Below, piece by piece: positions 36,103 through 45,276 of a stretch of DNA of 64,000 nt. Under the pieces are notes generated by a model. The model was not told where the DNA came from. It did not search any database and saw only the letters and a list, made by a program, of their open reading frames with translations. The first letter of the stretch is position 1. The number at the start of each line of letters is the position of its first letter. The position numbers and the translations under genes were made by a program. This stretch comes from Demequina sediminis (GTDB lineage Bacteria; Actinomycetota; Actinomycetes; Actinomycetales; Demequinaceae): positions 1,426,001 to 1,490,000 of the forward strand of contig NZ_AP027736.1 in NCBI RefSeq assembly GCF_030296675.1. Reading direction: 5' to 3'.

Positions 36103-38541
36103 TCAGGCGCGCACGGATGCGGGCGACGAGGCGGGGGCGGAGGCGGTCGAGGCGAGCTCGGCTTCGAGCCGCTTGCTCTCGCGGCGATTGCGGAAGAAGC
36201 CGGAGACCACTCCCCCGATCCCGCGCAGGTGCTTGCCGTTCACCAGGGTGACGATCGCGTCGACCATCTCCATGCTGACCGCGCCGTTGGTCATCTTGCC
36301 GATCGCACGGAACGGCATGTTGTACAGGAAGAACAGGTTGAGGTCGGGCTTGCCACGACGCTGCGAGCGGTCGATCAGGGAGCGCAACACCTTCGCCGCG
36401 AGCCGCGCGAGCGGGCTCGGGGCCTGGTGCATCGCGAGCAGCGGCGAGTTCGCGTGGAGCGGCCCGCGCGCCTCCGTGTGCGCCGGCAGCGCGCGGCCCA
36501 ACAGCACCTCGAACTCGGCGTCGCTCACGTGAGCGACCTGGCCCGAGTAGTAGGACGGGAGGTCGGCGCGCCGGTCGACCGCCGCGGCCTCGCCCTCAAC
36601 GCGCAGCGTGGCCACGCCCCGGATGTCCTCGACGGAGGCACCCACGCCGATCCAGTACTCGCCGGCCTCGACGCTCCAGCCGCCCTGCGCGACCGAGTAG
36701 TGACGGAACGTGCGCTCGTCGAAGGGAATCGTCACGGTCGCGGTCTCGCCGGGTGCGAGGCGCACCTTGCGGAATCCCTTGAGCTCACGGGCCGGACGGT
36801 GGACGCCGTTGGAGACGCGGCCCACGTACAACTGCGCGACCTCGGCACCCTCGACGTCGCCGGTGTTCTCGAGCGTGAAGGTGACCCCGGCATCGTCCAC
36901 CCGCACGTCGCCGTAGGCGAACGTCGTGTAGCTGAGGCCGTAACCGAACGGGAAGAGCACCGGCACCTGGGCCGTCGTGTAGTAGCGGTAGCCCACGTAG
37001 AGGCCCTCGCGGTACTCGGCGGCCTCGCGGACGCCGGGGAAGTACGCGTGGCTGGGGTTGTCCTCGAGGTGCAGCGGGTAGGTCTCGGCGAGGCGCCCCG
37101 ACGGGTTGACCGCGCCGGTGAGCACGCGCATCGTCGCCTCGGCGCCGGCCTGGCCGCCCAGGTAGCCGTGCACAATCGCGCGGGCGTCGTCGATCCACGG
37201 CATCTCGATCGCGGACCCGGCGGCGAGCACCACGACGATCCTGTCCGTCGACTGGCGCAGGCGGTTGAGCAGCTCGACCTGGTTGACGGGCAGCTCCATG
37301 TGCGTGCGGTCGTTGCCCTCGGACTCGCTCGTCTCGTCGAGACCCAGGTACAGCAGCACCACGTCGGCGGCGCGCGCGGCCTCGACGGCCTCCGCGGCGA
37401 GAGTCTCGTCGGCGCCGCCCGAGCGGCGGAAGCCCTGAGCGAAGCTCACGAGCGCGAGGCCCGAGCCCTCGACCGCGTCGAGAGCGCTCGACAGCCGCGT
37501 GGGGTTGACCAGCGAGGAGCCGGCGCCCTGGTAGCGGGGGGTCTGGGCGAAGTCGCCGATGATCGCGACGCGCGTGCCCTCGGCAAGGGGCAGCAGCGCA
37601 TCGTCGTTCTTGAGGAGCACCTGGCTCTGCTCGGCGACCCGGCGCGCGAGCTCGTGCTGCGCCTGCGCATCGACGGCCCGCGCGAGGCTCGGGTCGATCC
37701 TGTCGATGAGCGTGCGCATCTCCTGCACGCGCACGTCGAGCTCGGCCTCGGTGAGGCGACCCTCGGCGACCGCGGCGAGCAGCTGGCGCGCCGAGTCGAG
37801 TCCGGGCGAGGGCATCTCGAGGGTGCCGCCCGCGCGCACGGCCTCGACGGCATCGTTTGAGCCGCCCCAGTCGGAGATCACGGCACCGTCAAAGCCCCAC
37901 TCGTCGCGCAGGACGGTCTGGAGCAGGTGCGCGCTCTCGTGGGCGTACGCGCCGTTGACCAGGTTGTACGAGGACATGATCGACTTGGGGGCGGCGTCGC
38001 GCACCACGATCTCGAACGCGGTCAGGTAGATCTCGCGCAGCGTGCGCTCGTCGACCACGGAGTCGCTCGCCATGCGGCGGTGCTCCTGGCTGTTCACCGC
38101 GAAGTGCTTGGGGCATGCCGCCACGCCCTGCGACTGGATGCCGCGCACGTAGCCCGCCGCGAGCGTCCCCGACAGGAACGGGTCCTCCGAGAAGTACTCG
38201 AAGTTGCGCCCGCACAGCGGGCTGCGCTTGATGTTGAGTCCGGGACCGAGCACCACGTCGACGCCCAGCGCGACGGCCTCGGCACCCAGGGCCTCGCCCA
38301 CCTGCTCGGCGAGCTCGAGATCCCACGAGTTCGCCACGGTCGCCGCCGTCGGGAAGCACGTCGCCTCCGCGGAGGCGTTGATCCCCAGGTGGTCGCCCGA
38401 GCCGAGCTGCTTGCGGATGCCGTGCGGACCATCGGACAGCGTCAGCGCGCGGATGCCCGCCCGCTCGACGGCGCGCGTCTGCCAGATGTTCGCGCCGCTG
38501 AGCAGCGCCGCCTTCTCCAGCAACGTGAGCTCGTGTGACAT
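36103..38541 (-). CDS. Glycoside hydrolase family 3 beta-glucosidase (cytoplasmic, extended C-terminus)
   Basis: An 812-residue GH3 enzyme with no signal peptide. The (alpha/beta)8 domain has substrate-binding sequences LTLSDGPHGIRKQ, KHFAVNSQEHRR and the nucleophile Asp224 in VISDWGGSND. The alpha/beta sandwich domain follows (QSQVLLKNDDALLPLA; YLGLDETSESEGNDR), then a fibronectin type III-like domain (FPFGYGLSYTTFAYG; RPARELKGFRKV). The last 120 residues are an unusual tail without a recognised domain. It would hydrolyse beta-linked glucosides taken into the cell. LytTR-type direct repeats lie about 195 nt upstream. Confidence 0.92.
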   Translation of the reverse strand: MSHELTLLEKAALLSGANIWQTRAVERAGIRALTLSDGPHGIRKQLGSGDHLGINASAEATCFPTAATVANSWDLELAEQVGEALGAEAVALGVDVVLGPGLNIKRSPLCGRNFEYFSEDPFLSGTLAAGYVRGIQSQGVAACPKHFAVNSQEHRRMASDSVVDERTLREIYLTAFEIVVRDAAPKSIMSSYNLVNGAYAHESAHLLQTVLRDEWGFDGAVISDWGGSNDAVEAVRAGGTLEMPSPGLDSARQLLAAVAEGRLTEAELDVRVQEMRTLIDRIDPSLARAVDAQAQHELARRVAEQSQVLLKNDDALLPLAEGTRVAIIGDFAQTPRYQGAGSSLVNPTRLSSALDAVEGSGLALVSFAQGFRRSGGADETLAAEAVEAARAADVVLLYLGLDETSESEGNDRTHMELPVNQVELLNRLRQSTDRIVVVLAAGSAIEMPWIDDARAIVHGYLGGQAGAEATMRVLTGAVNPSGRLAETYPLHLEDNPSHAYFPGVREAAEYREGLYVGYRYYTTAQVPVLFPFGYGLSYTTFAYGDVRVDDAGVTFTLENTGDVEGAEVAQLYVGRVSNGVHRPARELKGFRKVRLAPGETATVTIPFDERTFRHYSVAQGGWSVEAGEYWIGVGASVEDIRGVATLRVEGEAAAVDRRADLPSYYSGQVAHVSDAEFEVLLGRALPAHTEARGPLHANSPLLAMHQAPSPLARLAAKVLRSLIDRSQRRGKPDLNLFFLYNMPFRAIGKMTNGAVSMEMVDAIVTLVNGKHLRGIGGVVSGFFRNRRESKRLEAELASTASAPASSPASVRA

Positions 38542-38734
38542 GCTGTCGGGTCCTTTCTTGACCGCGGATGACCGCGATCCTCCGGCGTCGTCGTCCGGCT
38601 GAGGGGGCCACTGCCGCGCTGGTCACGCCACCCGTGCGTCCTTGCGTGCACGGTGCCGGAGACCCGGCGCGGTTTCTGACTGTTCTGTTGAGTCCATTAA
38701 GCCCGCCCGCCGCCACCCCGTGGTGCGATCTCGC

Positions 38735-38764
38735 ATGAACTGCGCGTCACGACGCACGTTCTGT
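38735..38764 (-). promoter_or_regulatory. LytTR-type direct repeat upstream of the first GH3 gene
   Basis: Minus-strand 9-mers GCAGTTCAT (38735-38743) and ACAGAACGT (38756-38764) are exactly 21 bp apart. They match the LytTR consensus [TA][AC][CA]GTTN[AG][TG] at 8 and 7 of 9 positions. Two sites one to two helical turns apart is the usual form. The 337-bp region 38542-38878 holds this site and the terminator hairpin of the permuted GH3 gene, and no gene. Confidence 0.45.
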
Positions 38765-38835
38765 CGAGTGCCTGGTGTGAGCCCGTTTTTGGGTCGGGCG
38801 AAGCCGCCCGTGGGGTCATCGGGGAAGGTGGGGGG

Positions 38836-38874
38836 ACGATGCCGGGCCCCGCGGGGGACGAGGCCCGGCATCGT
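38836..38874 (-). terminator. Hairpin terminator of the permuted GH3 gene, made of the 10-bp motif
   Basis: ACGATGCCGGGCC (38836-38848) pairs perfectly with GGCCCGGCATCGT (38862-38874) over 13 bp with a 13-nt loop, 4 nt past the GH3 stop. The left arm carries an exact GGACGATGCC (38834-38843) and the right arm a 2-mismatch inverse copy. Confidence 0.75.
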
Positions 38875-38878
38875 TGTC

Positions 38879-41872
38879 CTACGAGGCGTCGGTGGCCGAC
38901 GCTCCCGTGGAGGCGGGGCGGTGGCGGCGCACGCGGCGCACCACCATCACCACCGCGAGCAGCACCAGCACGCCCACCACCGCGGTGGCGACGATCTGGA
39001 TGACCACCCACGTCGGCGGCGTGTAGTCGACCGTCGCGCCGGGCGCGAGGCCGTCCATCGCGTTCGAGTTGGCCACCGTGAACAGGATGTTGTGGGTGGC
39101 CTCACGGATGTCCGTGACCGCCTTGTCCGACGACGTGTCGCCGAAGGACTTGGAGGGCTGGAACGTCAGCGTAAGGTCGGTGCCCGCGCTGATGGACTGG
39201 TTGGGGTTCATGTACGGGTAGAGGTTGAAGTCCGAGATTGCGAATCCCTCGAAGCCCCACTCACCCCGCAGCACGTTGGTCATGAGCGCCTCGGAGCCGC
39301 CGGCCCACACGGCGCCGATGCGGTTGAACGAGCTCATGATGCCGCCGGCACCGATCGTGGTCTCGGCGAGGGTGCCCTCGTCGTCCGCGATGTAGGTGAC
39401 GTCCATCGTGATGTTCTTGACGCCGATCTCGAAGGCCTTGAGATAGACCTCGCGGATCGTCTGCTCGGTCGCCCAGGTCGCGATGCCGTTGTTGACGCGG
39501 TTCGTCTCCTGCTCGTTGAGCGCGAAGTGCTTGATCATCGTGTAGACGCCCTTGGTCGCCGCGCCGTTGGCGACGGCGGTGAGCATCTGACCCGAGACCA
39601 CCGGGTCCTCCGAGTAGTACTCGAAGTCGCGGCCGCCGAAGGGCGAACGGTGGAGGTTCACCGCGGGGGCGTACCAGCCGTTGATGTCCTTCTGGAGCGC
39701 CTCGTTGCCGAGCATCACGCCCATCGCCTCGCCGAGCGCGACGTCCCACGTCTGGGCGATGAGCACCTCTGACGGGTAGGCCACGCCGTTGATCGACGAG
39801 TTGATGAAGGAGGAGAAGCCGGCCGGGCCGTCGGGCTCGACGGTCTGGGGCTTGCCGATCGAGCCGATCGCGGCGGTCTGGTACGCGCCGTTGAGCAGCA
39901 TGTCGGTCATCTCACCGAGCGACAGCGAGTCGAGCAGCGTGTCCCACTGAGGGTCGTCCTTCGCCAGTCCACGCATGTCGATCAGCGCGAGGTCGGAGTC
40001 GGCGTTCAGCGTGGGTGCGTCGCCCTCGAAGGCCTCCGCGGCGGCGTCGTAGTCCCACGCCTGGAAACCCTCGATCGCGGTCTCGCTCGCGACCAGCATG
40101 TCCTCGGTCGGCGCCGTGGGGAACGTGCCGGCGAAGTCGGCGCGCGAGAACACGGGGATCTTGCCCGCCTCGCCCGTCGTCGTGAACGCCTCGGAGACGT
40201 CGTCGAACTGGTTGGTGACCTCGGCCAGATCCGACGCGCGGTGGTCGTCGCCCGCGTACACCACGTCGGAGTCGACGGTGTAGACGAACGGCTCGGTGCC
40301 CTCCGCGATCGTGTGCGAGTCGGTCTGGACCGTGATCTGGTAGTCGCCGGCCTCGAGCACGTACGCGCGGTTCTCGAGGTAGTCGTAGGACGCCATGTCC
40401 TCGACCGCGATCTCGATCGTGACGGCCTCGGAGGCACCGGGCTCGATCAGTCCGGTCTTGGCGAAGCCGCCGAGCACGACCGACGACTTCTCGATGCCGC
40501 CCGGCGTGTAAGGCGCCGAGTAGTACAGCTCCACGACGTCCTTACCCGCGACGTCACCCGTGTTGGTGACCTCGACCGTGACCGCGATGGTGCCGTCGAC
40601 GTCGCCCGCCTCGGTCGCCGTGACCTCCCACGCGAAGTCGGTGTAACTCAGGCCGTAGCCGAAGGGGTACACGACCGCGGAGTCGTAGTCGATGAAGCCC
40701 TCGACGGCGGCGGTCTCGTAGTAGCGGTAGCCGAAGTAGATGCCCTCGGCGTAGTTGACGAACGGCGCATCGGTCGTGATGGTCGCGTTCGAGGTCGCGG
40801 CCTCGGTCGCGGACACGGGGAACTCGGCCTCGATGTTCGAGTACACGAACTCGCCGAAGTTGTTCCAGGTGGGGTCCGCGGTGAAGTCGGCGGCCCAGGT
40901 GTCGACCGTGCGACCCGACGGGTTGACCTCGCCCGCGAGGATCGAGCCGAGCGCGTTGAAGCCGGTCGCGCCAGGAGAACCCGCGAACAGGATCGCGTCG
41001 ATGCCGGCGTCGTCCTGAAGGTCGCCCATCTCGAGCGTCGTGGACGCGTTGACGACCACGACGACCGTCTCGAAGCTCTCCTTGGCGAGGGCGATCAGCG
41101 CCTTCTCGTCCTGGTTGAGCTCGAGCTGGTGCTCGCCCTCCTGGGCGCGCGGGTCAATGTTGTCGGGGTTGGCGATGTCGAGCATGTCCTGCGCGAGGTC
41201 ACCGCCCTCACCACCCGGACGGCCGATCACGACGATTCCGGCGTCGCCGTACTGCGCGAAGGTCGAGGACTGCGCCTCGTAGCCGTCGATCTGCATCTCG
41301 CCGATGTGGAAGGTCGAGGTCATCGGCTGATCCATCTCGATGTGACCGCGCTTGTTCTCGGCCGCGAAGGCCTCGATCGCCGCGTACATCGAGTCGTTGA
41401 TCGAGAAGCCGGCGTTCTCGAGGCCCGTGCGCACGTTGACCGCCGAGTTGGTGTCGACCGAGCCGGAGCCCGATCCACCGAACACGGGGTCGGCCGCCGC
41501 GCGGCCGAGCAGTGTCACGGCCGCGCCCTGCTCGAGCGGCAGCGCGCCCGACTCGTTCTTCGCGAGCACGATGCCGCCCGCGGCGATGTCCTCGACCAGC
41601 TGCTGGGCGGCCGCGTCGACCTCGTCCATGTCAGCGAAGTCGGACGTGTAGTACTCGGTGTCCCAGCCGGCGGACTGCTCCGAGTTGGTGAAGGTGTAGG
41701 TGCCGGATCCGAACTGCGAGGCGACCCATCCGCCCGCGACGACCAGGGCCACGTTCGCGACGACGGCGACCGCGGTCACCAGCGCGATCACGGGGATCCA
41801 GATCGACAGATACTTCTTGTTCGACATCCGTGCCTTCTGGGGCGCGGTGTCCTTGGGCGGACGCTTGCTCAC
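38879..41872 (-). CDS. Membrane-anchored GH3 enzyme with permuted domain order
   Basis: A 997-residue GH3 protein whose domains run in reverse. After TM1 (about 22-48) comes the alpha/beta sandwich domain (AAGGIVLAKNESGALPLEQG; VNASTTLEMG), then an Fn3-like domain (VVYPFGYGLSYTDFAWE), and only then the catalytic (alpha/beta)8 domain (EPDGPAGFSS; IKHFALNEQETNRV; nucleophile Asp881 in AISDFNLYP). TM2 (about 955-978) and a basic tail follow. Such order is known for some GH3 enzymes, for example from Ruminococcus albus. The enzyme is predicted to sit outside the cell, anchored at both ends, acting on oligosaccharides. A terminator hairpin follows. Confidence 0.9.
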   Translation of the reverse strand: MSKRPPKDTAPQKARMSNKKYLSIWIPVIALVTAVAVVANVALVVAGGWVASQFGSGTYTFTNSEQSAGWDTEYYTSDFADMDEVDAAAQQLVEDIAAGGIVLAKNESGALPLEQGAAVTLLGRAAADPVFGGSGSGSVDTNSAVNVRTGLENAGFSINDSMYAAIEAFAAENKRGHIEMDQPMTSTFHIGEMQIDGYEAQSSTFAQYGDAGIVVIGRPGGEGGDLAQDMLDIANPDNIDPRAQEGEHQLELNQDEKALIALAKESFETVVVVVNASTTLEMGDLQDDAGIDAILFAGSPGATGFNALGSILAGEVNPSGRTVDTWAADFTADPTWNNFGEFVYSNIEAEFPVSATEAATSNATITTDAPFVNYAEGIYFGYRYYETAAVEGFIDYDSAVVYPFGYGLSYTDFAWEVTATEAGDVDGTIAVTVEVTNTGDVAGKDVVELYYSAPYTPGGIEKSSVVLGGFAKTGLIEPGASEAVTIEIAVEDMASYDYLENRAYVLEAGDYQITVQTDSHTIAEGTEPFVYTVDSDVVYAGDDHRASDLAEVTNQFDDVSEAFTTTGEAGKIPVFSRADFAGTFPTAPTEDMLVASETAIEGFQAWDYDAAAEAFEGDAPTLNADSDLALIDMRGLAKDDPQWDTLLDSLSLGEMTDMLLNGAYQTAAIGSIGKPQTVEPDGPAGFSSFINSSINGVAYPSEVLIAQTWDVALGEAMGVMLGNEALQKDINGWYAPAVNLHRSPFGGRDFEYYSEDPVVSGQMLTAVANGAATKGVYTMIKHFALNEQETNRVNNGIATWATEQTIREVYLKAFEIGVKNITMDVTYIADDEGTLAETTIGAGGIMSSFNRIGAVWAGGSEALMTNVLRGEWGFEGFAISDFNLYPYMNPNQSISAGTDLTLTFQPSKSFGDTSSDKAVTDIREATHNILFTVANSNAMDGLAPGATVDYTPPTWVVIQIVATAVVGVLVLLAVVMVVRRVRRHRPASTGASATDAS

Positions 41873-41912
41873 TGCGAGTCTCCTTCAGAACTGTGATGCC
41901 CTCGTCCCCGAC

Positions 41913-41960
41913 GGGCGGTGCGCCCGCCCGGCCCTGTCGGGCCGAGCGGGCGAGCCGCCC
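41913..41960 (-). terminator. Terminator downstream of the small lipoprotein gene
   Basis: An imperfect but long GC-rich inverted repeat (about 41913-41934 with 41938-41960) can form a stem of roughly 20 bp with small mismatches and a short loop. Confidence 0.6.
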
Positions 41961-41998
41961 ATGTCCGGAGAAGACGAGGCTTGTGGGGTCCTACCGAG

Positions 41999-42412
41999 TT
42001 ACTCGGAGACCTCGGTGATGGTGCCGTCCTGGTCGATCTGCCAGGTCTGACCGGTCGCGGCCGACTCGGCCTCGATCACGAAGTTGCCGCCGTCGATGTT
42101 GACGGTGCCGGTGACGCGCTCGGCGGCGTCGGTCGCCACGAACGGCATGACCATGAGGCCGTACTTGACGGTGGGCTCGGTCACGTCCGACGCGAGCATG
42201 ACCTGGGCCCACTCCTCGTCGGCGAGGGCGTCGAGGACCGCCTGGCGGGCGGTCTCAAGGTCGGTCGCGACGTCGACGGTCGACTGCTCTTCGGCAGCGG
42301 GGGCAGAGGCGCCGGGCTCGGCTGAGTCGCTCGAGCAACCGGCGAGCGCGAACGCGCCGCCCGAGGCGAGCAGGAGGCCGAGGCCCATCGCGCGCAGCTT
42401 GGTGTTCATCAT
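41999..42412 (-). CDS. Small secreted lipoprotein
   Basis: A 137-residue lipoprotein with no recognised family. A signal peptide (MMNTKLRAMGLGLLLASGGA) ends in the lipobox LAGC. An Ala/Glu-rich linker and a compact, beta-rich domain follow (TVNIDGGNFVIEAESAATG, TWQIDQDGTITEVSE). The ATG at 42412 has an SD (AGGAG). It lies between two GH3 genes on the same strand and could be a surface accessory, but nothing in the sequence says what it binds. Confidence 0.8.
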   Translation of the reverse strand: MMNTKLRAMGLGLLLASGGAFALAGCSSDSAEPGASAPAAEEQSTVDVATDLETARQAVLDALADEEWAQVMLASDVTEPTVKYGLMVMPFVATDAAERVTGTVNIDGGNFVIEAESAATGQTWQIDQDGTITEVSE

Positions 42413-42507
42413 GTCTTCTCCTAGGTGGGTTCGGGCCGGGGAACGGTCCACGATATGTGGCCGCCACCGGCGATCGATGACCCCTGTCGGGGCCGGTGTG
42501 GCTGTGC

Positions 42508-42552
42508 CCCGGGGGAGTCGAGCGACGACGCGCGCCGCTCGACTCCCCCGGG
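42508..42552 (-). terminator. Strong terminator of the GH3 lipoprotein gene
   Basis: A perfect 17-bp stem (42508-42524 with 42536-42552) with an 11-nt loop lies 12 nt past the stop. Confidence 0.85.
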
Positions 42553-42564
42553 AGGCCCTCCTAC

Positions 42565-44937
42565 TTAGCCCGCGATGGGGCCCGAGTAGTTGAGGCCGAA
42601 GCCGAAGTCGTAGGCGTTGCCTGCGGCGTCGGTGTAGGGCGTCATGTCCTTCGCGACGTCCTCGAGCTGGGCCTCGACCGTGTCCATGTTCGCGGGGAAC
42701 TGGATGGGCAGGCGACCCGTGGGCTCGTAGGCGCCGACGGCCACGTCGAACACGGCCTGGTCGGAGGTGCCGAAGCTGACCAGGATCGCGTCCGAGTCGG
42801 CCTCGAACTCGGCGGGGATGATCGGGTTCACGGCCTTGAGGACCGTGATGACCGGGATGTCGTTGCCCGAGGCCTCGACCGCGGCGACCGCACGCTCGAA
42901 CGCGTCCAGGTCGGCCTCGTTCGAGATGCGCGAGGTGTTGCCGAAGTACGAGCGGTTCTCCTGCGTGCCATCCTCGAGGATGTCTCCAGCGATCGACACC
43001 TTGCGGACGTTGTCGCCGTCAGCGGTGTACGGACGGTACTGGAGCGAGAACGGGTACCACTCGCCGGTCTCGGCGTCCTTGCCCGCGGCGGAGAAGTTGT
43101 CTCCGTTGTTCGGGCTGTCCATGCCGACGATGACCAGGTCGACGTCGCTGAGGTCGGGAGCCGTGATGCTCGTGGCCACGCCCTCGTCGTCGAGCACGAC
43201 CTCGTCGGTCACGACGGTGCCGAAGATCTCCGCGGCGACATCGAGGTCCATGGTCGGGCCCTGGGTGTAGGTGGCGGGGCCGAAGAGGCTCGCGACACCG
43301 TTGTCCTCGGACTGCGGGATGTAGACGGTGAGCTCCTTGGGGTCAACGCCCTCCGCGATCACGCCGTCGTTCTTGAGCATGACCACCGAGGCGAGCTGCG
43401 CCTGGTAGCCGGCCTCGACCTTGTCGTCGGACGCGAGCACCGCAGCCGACTCCTCGGGCTCGAGGAATGCCGACTCGTAGAGTCCGGCCTGGAAGAACAT
43501 GTTGAGGATGCGTGCGCCCGACTCCTGGAAGCGGGTCTCCGCGTCCACCTCGAGCTCGCCGGCCTCGAACTTCTCCTGCCACAGCGCGGCACCCTCGAGC
43601 AGGAACGTCGCGTCGTTCACGCCACCGAACATGTCGTGTCCGGTGCCCAGCACCTCGACGTAGCGCTCGGCGGGGGTCAGGTCCTCGGCGCCCCACGCGG
43701 TCGCGATGAACGCGCCCTCGTCGTTCGCGCCGGTCATGACGCCCCAGTCGGTGACGACCACGCCACCGTAGGAGTTGTCGTCGCGCAGGATCGACATGAG
43801 GCCCGAGTCGTACGCGGTGCCCATGCGGTCCTCGAACAGCGGCTCGCCGTCGGCGCCGACCGAGATCGAGTAGGAGGTCATGACGGCCGCCGAGTCGAGG
43901 GCCGACTGGAAGACCGAGATGTGCTCGGCGAGGTTGTCACCGGGGTACACGCCGTACTTGCCCGCGAAGGTGTGCGACTCGCGGCCGCCCTCGCCGGGTC
44001 CGTCGCCGGGCCAGTGCTTGATCATCGCGTTGACCGACTCGTTGCCCCACACGGCCTCGCCCGCGGTGCCCTGGAAGCCGGCCACGTAGGCGGCGGTGAG
44101 CTCGCTCGCGAGAGCGGCGTCCTCACCGAAGGTGCCGCCGACGCGCAGCCAGCGGGGCTCGGTCGCGAGGTCGATCTGCGGGCTGAGCGCGGTCGTGATG
44201 CCCAGCGCGCGGTACTCCGCGGAGGCCATCTCGCCGAACTGCTGGGTGTACGACGCGTCGAAGGTCGCGGCGAGGCCCAGGTTGGAGGGCCAGCGCGAGA
44301 TGTCGGCACCCTCGGCGTTGTAGCCGCCGGAGCCGGCGGTCGACCGCGGGTCGGAGGCGAAGTTCACCGGCACGTAGGGCGTATCGGCGGTCGCGAGGGT
44401 CTCGACATAGGCCTGCATCGCGTTGACCCACGGCACGGTCTCGTCGGCGTTGCTGCCCGCGGCGTTGAGCACCGCGCGCAGGTTTGAGTCCTTGAGGTAG
44501 GTCATCTGCGCGTCGGTGAGGCCGTCCGCGGGGGTGCGCTCGTGCGAGCTGAAGAGCATGAGGCCCGCGATCTGCTCGACGGACATCTGCGACGACAGGT
44601 CGGCGGCACGCTCGGAAGCCTCGAGGCGCCAGTCCTCCCACGTGTCGAGTTCGCCGTTCGCGTTCATGTCCTTGAACGCCACGGTCGAGCCGTCGACGTC
44701 CTCTTCGATGAGCGTGATGCCGCTCTCCGCGCCGTAGGACAGGTCGGGGGCGTCGCCCGGGTTGTCGACCACGACGAAGGTCGTGTCGCCGTCGGTGACC
44801 TCACGCGTGGTGTAGTCGCTCGCCGCCTCGGGGCTGGGGCTCTCGGTGTCGGGCGTCGCGCCGGTGCACCCTGCCAGGGTGATCGCCATTCCCACACCGG
44901 CGAATGCGGCGATGCCCTTGATCTGCATGGGCCTCAT
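42565..44937 (-). CDS. GH3 beta-glucosidase lipoprotein
   Basis: A 790-residue exported GH3 enzyme in normal domain order. The lipobox LAGC gives lipidated Cys24. A calcium-type loop, FKDMNANGELDTWEDWRL (about 88-105), is typical of this GH3 subgroup. The catalytic domain has MIKHWPGDGPGEGGRESH and nucleophile Asp397 in VVTDWGVMTG. The second domain carries LASVVMLKNDGVI and VDLVIVGMDSPNNGD. It would act on beta-glucosides at the outer membrane face. LytTR-type repeats lie about 240-270 nt upstream. Confidence 0.93.
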   Translation of the reverse strand: MRPMQIKGIAAFAGVGMAITLAGCTGATPDTESPSPEAASDYTTREVTDGDTTFVVVDNPGDAPDLSYGAESGITLIEEDVDGSTVAFKDMNANGELDTWEDWRLEASERAADLSSQMSVEQIAGLMLFSSHERTPADGLTDAQMTYLKDSNLRAVLNAAGSNADETVPWVNAMQAYVETLATADTPYVPVNFASDPRSTAGSGGYNAEGADISRWPSNLGLAATFDASYTQQFGEMASAEYRALGITTALSPQIDLATEPRWLRVGGTFGEDAALASELTAAYVAGFQGTAGEAVWGNESVNAMIKHWPGDGPGEGGRESHTFAGKYGVYPGDNLAEHISVFQSALDSAAVMTSYSISVGADGEPLFEDRMGTAYDSGLMSILRDDNSYGGVVVTDWGVMTGANDEGAFIATAWGAEDLTPAERYVEVLGTGHDMFGGVNDATFLLEGAALWQEKFEAGELEVDAETRFQESGARILNMFFQAGLYESAFLEPEESAAVLASDDKVEAGYQAQLASVVMLKNDGVIAEGVDPKELTVYIPQSEDNGVASLFGPATYTQGPTMDLDVAAEIFGTVVTDEVVLDDEGVATSITAPDLSDVDLVIVGMDSPNNGDNFSAAGKDAETGEWYPFSLQYRPYTADGDNVRKVSIAGDILEDGTQENRSYFGNTSRISNEADLDAFERAVAAVEASGNDIPVITVLKAVNPIIPAEFEADSDAILVSFGTSDQAVFDVAVGAYEPTGRLPIQFPANMDTVEAQLEDVAKDMTPYTDAAGNAYDFGFGLNYSGPIAG

Positions 44938-45176
44938 GCGCGTGCCTCCTTCGTCATCGTTGACTGCATCGGTTTCTCCTCAGTGACCAGCAGAGCTGGA
45001 TCGATGGCTGCGTCATCCGCGGCCGTGGCTCGCACTCGCACGTCTCGATCGAGGTGCCGCACCGCGGGGGTCATCACATCGCTGTCATGCCGCCTGCGGT
45101 CGTGCGCTCGAATCGGGCCGTCGGGGTGCTGAACGGCAGTCAATCAGCGCCGCGACGGCGGTCTACGGGTGGGCGC

Positions 45177-45206
45177 ACAACCTGTCGGTTGGCGCGCACA
45201 ACCTGT
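45177..45206 (-). promoter_or_regulatory. LytTR-type direct repeat upstream of the GH3 lipoprotein gene
   Basis: The 13-mer ACAGGTTGTGCGC (minus strand) occurs twice without change (45173-45185 and 45194-45206), exactly 21 bp apart. Its first nine bases, ACAGGTTGT, match the LytTR consensus at 8 of 9 positions. The region 44938-45276 between this gene and the biotin ligase gene holds no other clear feature. Confidence 0.5.
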
Positions 45207-45276
45207 GCGGGCGCGACCGGCCCGTGACCGTTCCGTTATCGGTTCGTGACCAACGGCGGGGCGCCGGCCCGTGAGC

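Noticed and set aside
44938..45276. Small coding frames between the GH3 lipoprotein and birA genes
   Set aside because: None has a ribosome binding site, leaderless -10 spacing or recognisable protein; the region is better read as a promoter with LytTR-type repeats.
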